A stretch of DNA of 64,000 bases from assembly GCF_964340395.1 (NCBI RefSeq), contig NC_135555.1, positions 27,306,725-27,370,724 on the forward strand, in the 5' to 3' direction. Shown here in pieces: positions 1-64,000 of the stretch. How positions within the stretch are numbered: position 1 is the first letter of the stretch; each line of letters begins with the position of its first letter. This stretch comes from Glandiceps talaboti (taxonomy: Eukaryota; Hemichordata; Enteropneusta; Spengelidae). The notes beneath the pieces were generated by a model. The model saw only the letters and a program-made list of their open reading frames with translations, ran no database searches and was not told where the DNA came from. A program made the translations under genes and the position numbers.

Positions 1-692
1 CATGACCACGCCCTTTAGCAACAACCAAATGGCAGTATATTTTAGTCAAATAACATCATCTGGTAGGCAAGTGAGTAAACATTCAAAAAATGTATGCATA
101 TACCCTAGCAACCATGACCACGCCCATAGCAACAGCCAAACGGTCGTGTATTTCACAAAGATAACAACAGGGATTAATAGACAATTGAATAAACGTTCAA
201 AAAAATGTATGTAAATATGACTAGCAACAAGACCACGCCCATAGCAACAGCCAAATGATCACATATATTGTGAAGATAACAATGGAGATTAATAGACAAT
301 TGAATAAACATTCAAAAAATGTATAATCACATATATTGCAAAGATAACAGGAATAGAAGACAAATCAATAAACATTCAAAAAATGTATGCAAGTGTGCCT
401 AGCAACAAGACCACACCCATAGCAACAGCCAAATGATCACATATATTGTGAAGATAACAATGGAGATTAATTGACAATTGAATAAACATTCAAAAAATGT
501 ATGTAAATATGCCTAGCAACAAGACCACATCCATAGCAACAGCCAAATGATAGCATATATCGTAAAGATAGCAACATGGTTGGATAGGCAACTGGATAGT
601 CATTCACCAAATGAACACTTATTGTTCGCATGTTAGCATTTTTAAAAACTGTACAGTTGTGCTACAACGCCATTGGTGGTATTTTTATAAAA
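1..692 (+). repeat. Family A element, 3' part, with tandem ~110-bp units
   Basis: Tandem units share ATAAACATTCAAAAAATGTA, then CCTAGCAACAAGACCAC and CATAGCAACAGCCAAA. The element ends with the tail GTACAGTTGTGCTACAACGC and CATTGGTGGTATTTTT at about 650-692. It is cut by the window start. The frames open through the units are not coding. From 693 to about 1464 I see nothing recognisable. Confidence 0.85.
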
Positions 693-1464
693 ACGTTCTA
701 AGAAAACAAGAGCAGTTAGAATTTGAAATTAAAAACATATTTTTGTATTGTACTACTTGTAGTCACAACAAAAAACTTAATATTTTTTCAAGATTTTGAT
801 GTGCACAGACTTAACAAAATTGTTGCAATAATAATTGTTGTACAAATAACCAAACGAACTGTTACTTATAAATATATTTTTGCATACATTTTTTAAATGC
901 GTGTTTTTTTTATTCTATTTTATTTATTCGGAGTCAACTGGCCATTTGAAAATACAAATAGAAATGAAAATGAAATTTTTTTTCTTCACTCGCCTGACTA
1001 TTTTCAGGAGAGGTATTAAATCACTCGCCTACCACTCGCCTGGATGGTTTCAGGAGAGTGATTTTTAGCTCTCCTGCCATTTTCAAAAGACATGCCCTGG
1101 TTTAGTTGAAAACAAGATAAGTGTTGGTCACATGTAAAGCTTGGTTTCCATGGCAACCTGGTGAAACTGCCAACATTATTGTACCTGCTATAAAACTTCA
1201 CCTTATCAGTGCTGATCTTACTGTCGTTCATGAGCCCTCCGATTTCTTACAACGTCAAAATAACGGGGATTCTTGGTTGAATATGTTCACACTGGGCATT
1301 GAATTAATGCTGTGATGACAATATTGGTGTATTTAATAAGATGTTATTTATTTTCAGCTTATGAACAAAAATACAATAAATCCTTTAAATTCAATTTAAA
1401 CTTTTTTAAGACAGTTCCATTTGTCATCTTGCTTGTTAATACAGGTGGATTACACGAAAAAACT

Positions 1465-4400
1465 AGTCTATTACCTTGGGTGTTTAGTTGGGAAATTGTT
1501 AAAATCAAAATGATTTTACCACCGGTTTGTGATCAGGGTAAAAAATGTGATTTTTGGTCAAAAATCTGTAATTCCAAAATCACTGAGCAGATTGGGCAGA
1601 AATTTAATGGGAATGCATCTAGGGATGTATGGACGAAGAAATATTAAGCAATGATTCCATGAGTGATATGCATTAGGTGTAAAAATGTTCATTTTTGGTC
1701 AAAAACACATCTCAAAGAGGACTTGGTCAATGAGTCTGAAACTTGGTGAGATGTTCCTGGAAGTGTTATTCTGCAAACTTTTTAGCTCCGCTGTCAGCGA
1801 AAGCTGAAAGCGTAGCTTTAGGTATAGGTGGGTATTGAGGTATAGAGAGTAGAGTGAATCATAGGTGTCCGTCAAACTTTTATATTTTTACTATCTACTC
1901 TGGAAGTGACAGTCGGAATTCTTCGATATTTGGTGTGCATGTTCCCTGGGGGGAGGCTATTCAGATTTGTTCATGCCAAGTTGATCTGTGCCATTTTCAA
2001 TTTTTTATGATTTTTTTTCATAAAATGTCATTTTCATCAACTCCTTGAAAACCTCTTATTAGATTGCTTTGATATCTGGCGTGTTGATGCGCAGGGGGTA
2101 GCTTACTCAGATTTGTTAATTTCAAGTCAGCACATCCTCATTTTTATTTTTTATGATTTTTTTTTTGTAATTTGAAAAAAAAATGAATATGTTAATGAGC
2201 ATAATGACCGACGCCATATTGGAAATCAGTCGACGAGACTTTAAGTAAACTGCCACTTTTCAAAAGACACTATTGACGTCAAACAAGCAATGTAATATGT
2301 GCTATAGTCATAATTCTACGCATTGGGCGCCCAAATGACAAGCGTTTGTTCGAAACAGGGTTGTAAACTTCAAATCAGTCCGCAACATCCTCATTTGCAT
2401 ACTCTATCCTGATTCGACTAGAAGCTGAAGGTGACCTCATTTGACCGAGCGATTTTCCACAGCAAGCATCTTGAGTATCAACACAGGACGTTCTTGGTAC
2501 TCACTAAAATCACACTTCAGACCCACTATAAAAGTGTGATGTTTTCAGATAACATGTAACTTGTGGTTAATTCTATATTGTCGTGCAATTTGGAATGACA
2601 GTGAACCAGAATTCAGACAACTTGCGTAAGGAAGGGCATGCCAGACATGCGGTTGAAGTTATGGCCGACAGTTCACATGTAAAGTTAAACGACATGAACG
2701 TGTCTTGCCTTTCCAAAATGCAAATATTTGGCAAGTAAAAATAATTAAAATAATTACAACTTTAATTTGGCTTCAGACTTTGCATTATGTTTTGCGTATC
2801 TTTCCCCGTTTTACATGTAAATCCGAAAAGGTTCTCTCTCATCATGTCATCAGTGTCAGTGATCATACCGCGCGGGGCTGCTTTGAGTACGAGCGAAGTG
2901 AGGCATGTTGAGGTATTTTGTTGAGAATTATAAATATTGCGAAATGTCAAGTACAAGGTTTAAATACAATGGAATGATGAAAAAAATGGCAGAGTCTGCT
3001 GACAGGCGCCAGTCACAAGAAACACTGTGAATTAAAATATCAGACGATGTATGTATTAATCGCCGACAATCCACCCGTATGCACGAGGGACTAACCCGGA
3101 AGCAAGTCGTTGTCAGCCATACGTTACAGTGGTAACATCGTCCGAGGAATCGCTGCGTTCAGAGTGTCATTATTCACAGAATTGTTGTTTTCGAGTGAAA
3201 ACCCGTCTTGAATTGTATAACTCTAACAAATGAAGACATGTCAAGTTATATTTTGAAAGTTGTATCGCTAGTTTGAGACGATTTTCTCTCGTACTAATAG
3301 TACTATCGAGGCTTACTTGGAAGTAGTAGGACCTTACTCCAGTTCATCGGGAAGTTTAGCCAGTCCGATAATTCTTTCTGGTTTAGTTTACAACACTTTT
3401 GATCAATCACGCAGATTTTGTTGTTGTGATGAAAAGAAATAAAAAAAAAGATCATTTCAACCATTTCGTTGTGTTTTCTTTGTGAAAGGTAACCGAACAT
3501 GAACGAGTGTTACCACTTTAACGTATGGCTGAGAATGACTCTCTTCCGGGTACTTAACTTGAGATTGTCGCCGTACGGAAACTAAGATGGCGATTAATAC
3601 ATTTCTTCCCTATATATATCTACCACAACTAGTACAAGTTGAATGTTGTTGACTTTGTAAATTTGTTAGAAAATTGAAATTCAAATTGCCTCAAAATTAT
3701 TTTAGATCCCTAGTTTATTTCATTCATCATTAAAATTTTCTAGGGTTACAGCTGTAAGACACTGGAATTATTTATAGCCAACCTCAAAATCCTCTTTTTT
3801 TCTTTTTCTTGTGTGCATTTCCCAGTCATTTTTTTCTGAGATTTTGTTCAATTTTTCATAACAGTAGATTTTTGTTATAAAATGGTGACTATGGTATAAA
3901 AGTACAATACATTACCAACTTCTGTGTAAAATGTGTTTTATAGTGAGACATCATATGAAACCACTAACCACTTTATTGCATCGCTAAAACAAAACTGCAT
4001 AGTGAAGACCTGAACCACTTCTACATGTCACCAAAATAAAAAATTAAATTAAAAAAAAAAACAGCGGAGCTATTCTGACTGATAGGTCGCTTGTTTCAAA
4101 ATATTTTGACAAAATTGTCCCTAGTAACCATGCCCATAGCAACAGCCAAACGGTGGTGTATTTCACAAAAAGGGTGTTCACATATGTAAAAATCCTTGCC
4201 ACGGCCTGGTCCCAGTAAACAAATTAATCAGGTGTTAACTTTTGGTCTGCGTTCAGATTGCATATTTGTCGTCATCAAGTCTAGGACAAAAACAGCGCCC
4301 TCAGTCACATCAACGCTACTATTGTTAAATATGGCTGACTTCGATAATTGTTTACTTTCCAACTGATAATAACATTACACATTCATGGGACGCTTAGACA

Positions 4401-4790
4401 ATAGTAAAAAGGTCAACATATACTGTAGGTCAACATGAGAGGGCGTCATCTGGGACAAGGTCTGCATTCACACGGACGTTTTTGCTCTGGGACAAGACCA
4501 GGCCCGGCCCAGGCCAGGGCCTGAACCACCTTCTCGTCTGGGACCAAATCTTGTCCGGGCCAGGCCCTGGCTAAACCGTTCACACCTGTTTTTTTGTCCC
4601 AGACCAGGACCTGGCCCTACACAAAATTCGTAGTCTGAACAGGCTAAAAGATAACATGGATTCTTAGACAATTGAATAAACATTCAAAAAATGTATGCAA
4701 ATGTGTCTAGCAACAAGACCACGCCCATAGCAACAGTCAGATGATCACATATATTGCGAAGATAACAACGGGGATGAATAGAATCTTGGA
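1465..4790 (+). repeat. Family A element interrupted by a family C element and a GC-rich insert
   Basis: Family A body runs from about 1465 to 1778, resumes at 4099-4168 after family C, and again at 4651-4790. The break at 4169-4650 holds about 480 bp of otherwise unique sequence with repeated GGGACAAG, CCAGG and GTCCCAGACC words (4440-4640). The gap-joined order agrees with the uninterrupted copy at 53903-55345. Confidence 0.7.
1783..4098 (+). mobile_element. Family C element, copy 1
   Basis: The left end is TAGCTCCGCTGTCAGCG and the right end ACAGCGGAGCTA at 4061-4072, inverted over 12 bp, followed by a conserved 26-bp extension. It contains an internal foldback (gccatacgttaca near 3116 with its complement near 3515). 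No ORF is convincing. Confidence 0.72.
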
Positions 4791-4886
4791 AGTGATACAC
4801 AACGTGTTGTTATTGATTCCACTACATCCCAGAACGTTATTCTACAATTTGGTGTGCCGCAAGGTTCAGTATTGGGGCCTATACTT
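4782..4886 (+). pseudogene. Non-LTR (LINE) reverse transcriptase fragment
   Basis: One frame gives TQRVVIDSTTSQ followed by LQFGVPQGSVLGPIL, the GVPQGSVLGP motif that is diagnostic of non-LTR reverse transcriptases. The match covers only about 35 codons. It lies between family A units and the family B end at 4889. Clade cannot be assigned. Confidence 0.75.
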
Positions 4887-4888
4887 TG

Positions 4889-5454
4889 TAGTCCCCGCCG
4901 AACAAAGTCAGGGACGGGAACTTATGGATTGGGTTCTGTCCGTCCGTCCGTTTGTCCGTCCGTCCAGAGCCGTTTCTTGGAGATGCCTGGACCAATTTTT
5001 TTCAAACTTGGTACAGGAGCAACATACTATGGCATACATACGCACGTCAATTTGTTTCATGATACGATCCAATATGGCCGCCTAGCAGCCATTTTGTTTG
5101 CAAATTTTCCCTGTCCAAAGCCATAACTCAGACATGCTTGAAAAGATCTCTTTCAAAGTTGGTATTAGGCCAGTGTTCTATGACATACATGTGCATATCC
5201 ATTTTCGTCATGATACAATCCGATATGGCTGCCTGGCAGCCATTTTGTTGGCGCAGTAATCATGTCCAAAGCCATAACTCAGACATGCGTGTAGACAAGA
5301 GTGTAGGTATTTCCCATGTCCAACAAGCAGACACAACCTATCAAAGTCTGTTTGATTTAGGTTCACAAGTGTTGTTGCATGATCAGAGTAGTGATATCAA
5401 GAAAATGACAACATAAACTGCCAGTTCCTTAAAACCCAATCATAGCGGCGACTA
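4889..5454 (+). mobile_element. Family B element, copy 1
   Basis: Ends TAGTCCCCGCC at 4889 and GCGGCGACTA at 5445-5454 are inverted. Inside are a (CCGT)n tract, a stretch with TTTCTTGGAGATGCCTGG, and ~150-bp units with AAGCCATAACTCAGACATG. It resembles bivalve pearl-type elements in architecture; assignment is by analogy. It ends about 210 bp before exon 1. Confidence 0.75.
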
Positions 5455-5665
5455 TGTCATTCTCAATGAGTTGTTTAATCATGTCTCCATTCATGCAGTC
5501 ACATAGAAGTAAAGTATTTGATTGGGTGGGTGGTGTGAAGTGTGTCTTCTATGAAGACATGTTAATTTTGTATGAATGTTCCGTGATTTACTTTTATTTT
5601 CTGCTTAGAAAACTTTTCTTTAGTTGTACTAGATGATATGTGATTCTTATCTCTGACTTTTCCAG

Positions 5666-61569
<55,904 letters not shown>

Positions 61570-63060
61570 GTAAGTTTTGTTTTTTCATCTAAGTTTGCTA
61601 AAACTACCCACTTGTAATGAGTTCCTCTGTTTAAAATGATAAAGTGTGCCTCATTAATCACTGCAAAGGCAAACTGCTAATTAGTTCCAGGGTGCCCTCT
61701 AGAGGGTGACCTGGGACTCTTGTTTTACCGGCCGTTCTCACTTTCTATCCACTTTCGGCTTACAACTCTGTGGGGGGTCTCCACACAGTTTTGTTCCAGG
61801 TTTCCCAGCATGCATTGCGGCAAACGCTAGCCGTTCGGGACCCCCTATTTCCGTCGCTATTTGCGTAAGCTAAAAACTTTTGATAGCTGACAATATCGTG
61901 TTGGAGGTGGTACTATACTAAAAGTTGTGGAGTTGAGGGGTCATGTTTAGATGCTGACTCATTACATCAGAAACACATGGTGAAAGCGTGATCAGCGATC
62001 ATAGTACAGTAAAGTTGAGTTTACGATGTGTGAACCTGTTTTGATCGAATTTGTGATTTTGTTAAATTAAGGGACAGATATATTGGTATCACACAGCTTG
62101 TATCTGTTTATATTGGTATCAAAACATTGTATGTGGTCGTTAGTTTTGTGCTCGACTACTCCCTATATCTTTTGGCGTAATCCTATAAAATATCGTGCTA
62201 CTTATTTATGTGCATCAACATTGACCTCGGTATTTCTACATCTCCTCCAAAATTGTGCTCCTTTTGATGGGGTTAAATTAAAAATCAATGTTTGTTCGGT
62301 AAAATTACGTGGTGGGAGCATGGCACACTTCCGTGTTCATAATCGAATCGTCGATCTCCAGCTGAAGTCAGCGCTATCATTCATTTGCATTGTGCTACCC
62401 TTATATGGGAAAAATAGTGACGTATTCGAAGCAGGACATGAATGATGTCATGGCATATCATGAACATTAATCAGCTCAGTATGCAGGGAGATTTCAACTT
62501 TCGCATCATTGGACGATTGATATGATGACTGTTTGGAGTTCTCGTTTACAGCAACCATCGATGAGTTTTTAGTTTTAAATTCCGATCGGCCTAGTTTTGT
62601 TAGAACAGGGTTTTTGGAGACCATCCTACGTGAATTAAATGTTGGTTTTCCGGCGACTCGTCGCAAGTGATAACCTCTGAAAGTTTGACATATACCTACG
62701 TGTCAAATGGCGTTCAATGTTATGGCTGCCATGTTTTTAGTATAAATATTCTATTTCGGCAAGTATTTTTGATATAATTTTGATTTATCATCACTTACAA
62801 TAGTATACAACTTCTATGAATGCTTGATTTCCGCTGAATATCATTTTATTTGTAACTTGAATGCAAGTAGCGACGTCAGAAAGATCAACATCGCCCTAAA
62901 CAAACTTTGATTTGAATATGACTTTATCAACTGCTGTAACATAAAATATTTGTTCGAATTTTCGCCTTGTCGTGATTTCTAAAACAAAGTAGGTCTGCTG
63001 CTCAGACGTGAACGGATCTCGCTACTTTAGTCGGAGACACCGATCGTTCGTTTGCAGGTA
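61570..63060. other. Start of intron 16: nothing recognised apart from a palindrome
   Basis: A palindromic block GGTGCCCTCTAGAGGGTGAC lies at about 61691-61710. A 120-codon open frame at 62083-62445 lacks any family signature and is not called. After 63550 there are short A units (63640-63735) and unassigned sequence to the end of the window. Confidence 0.55.
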
Positions 63061-63064
63061 CTAG

Positions 63065-63550
63065 GTGGGGTTACGTGTTTTCTACATACCAAACTACCAA
63101 ACCAGCTTGTTCCTCAGCAATCTTGGCCAACTCATTGCATCTTTCTTGCACACAATCAATGTTTACCACAATGTCATCTGTGGAGACTTCAATGAAAATC
63201 TCCTAGCACAACAAGTTCACCCAGTTGAGAAATTCATGTCCAGCTTCCAATTCAACCAAGTTGTTAAAACAGCCACCACACTCAAAGGCACCTAGTAATA
63301 GACCACATCTATGTCAAATCTGCACACTCACCTATTGGGAAATGCCCATGTCATGCAAACATATTACAGCTACCATGGTCCTGTAATATACCAGATGTCT
63401 CCCAACCCTTAGGTATGTAACCTTGTTTCACTGCCACACTATCCTACCCTCAATATATCCACTATCGGCCAATTTACACCAATCCAAACATCACCGCCTC
63501 TTCATGTCCCTAACTGTGCCCTGGAACTACGCTTTTGCTTGCGAATGTAT
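63065..63550 (+). pseudogene. Endonuclease (EEP-type) fragment from a LINE or Helentron
   Basis: YHNVICGDFNENLL in one frame, then a frame change near 63292, then IDHIYVKS and a TYYSYHGPV stretch where such endonucleases have a YYSDH-like motif. The downstream segment (63385-63550) recurs at 12625-12795, so it is repetitive. There are at least two disruptions. Confidence 0.6.
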
Positions 63551-64000
63551 ACTAGTTAGATAGATGATCTCACTATCACTATACACTCACATGGATTGTT
63601 ACTAAGGTGGTCACACAAAAAATTAAACTAAGAAATACACTGTAAACAAAGATAGCAACAGGGATTTTTAGACAAATGAACAAACATTCAAAAAGTGTAT
63701 ACAAATACGCCTAGCAACAAGACCACACCCATGCACTACACGAAAAGTCAAATTTACCCACCTTTACCCCTACCTTTACTAGGGATTTCAGTCACGTGAC
63801 TTTTTTTTCGGTCACCGTGTGAAACGACACGTCTTACCTCAGATTTTCCTCATTAAAGTGCATTTAACACAAAAACCATTTTGATTTGCATTTGAAATAT
63901 TAGTTATAAATAAATAACCTTCACTTTGAACAAATTTGATAGTAATTGAACCGGTAATAACGAAGTTACAGCGCGACAAAGTGCAAACTTGATCGAAAAT

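Noticed and set aside
62083-62445. 120-codon frame in intron 16
   Set aside because: No recognisable family and composition like the surrounding intron.

Overview
This is AT-rich animal nuclear DNA dominated by one large gene and transposable elements. On the + strand, 16 consecutive internal exons (5666-61569, all GT-AG, reading frame unbroken across all 15 introns) encode about 918 codons of a CHD subfamily III chromatin remodeler, the CHD6/7/8/9 (kismet) type: a basic/acidic N-terminal segment, two chromodomains, the complete SNF2 ATPase with every helicase motif, and the start of the C-terminal SANT/SLIDE region. The first exons and the 3' end of the gene are outside the window. Less than 5% of the locus is coding. 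No other host gene, tRNA, rRNA or CRISPR array was recognised.

Layout. 1-5665: nested repeats (families A and C), a fragment of non-LTR reverse transcriptase, and a family B element. 5666-17784: exons 1-5; intron 1 holds one TTAA-flanked piggyBac-type non-autonomous element inserted inside another. 17785-30851: exons 6-8, with C, TTAA and B elements, a hAT-like end, a 205-bp-arm inverted repeat and a minisatellite whose units resemble the 5' splice site of exon 7. 30852-39478 (intron 8): a 6,069-bp DIRS-type tyrosine-recombinase retrotransposon (32230-38298) with identical 127-bp inverted terminal repeats, an internal complementary region, and ORFs for a Gag-like protein, RT, RNase H and tyrosine recombinase. 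39479-49707: exons 9-14; intron 11 carries a decayed copy of its own acceptor plus exon start. 49708-55890 (intron 14): a TTAA element next to a decayed piggyBac transposase, then a complete family A element. 55891-61569: exons 15-16, with another A element interrupted by an inverted-duplicated B element and by a tRNA-type SINE. 61570-64000: intron 16, with a decayed endonuclease fragment.

Three repeat families recur. A begins with a TAGCACAACTGAAC hairpin, then (GT)n, a conserved body and tandem units of about 110 bp, and ends with an ACGCCATTGGCGGTATTTT tail. B has TAGTCCCCGC inverted ends, a (CCGT)n tract and tandem units of about 150 bp. C has TAGCTCCGCTGT inverted ends. The microsatellite-plus-tandem-core design, especially the (CCGT)n = (ACGG)n tract, resembles bivalve pearl/HINE-type elements. 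The host is therefore probably a marine invertebrate, possibly a mollusc, but hemichordates, amphioxus and others cannot be excluded from sequence alone.

The most interesting signals link repeats to splicing: two acceptors are preceded by decayed copies of themselves plus the exon start, a donor-like sequence is reiterated as a minisatellite, and the 3' tail of family A lies just upstream of several acceptors. TTAA elements carry paired subterminal palindromes that change sequence between copies but stay palindromic.
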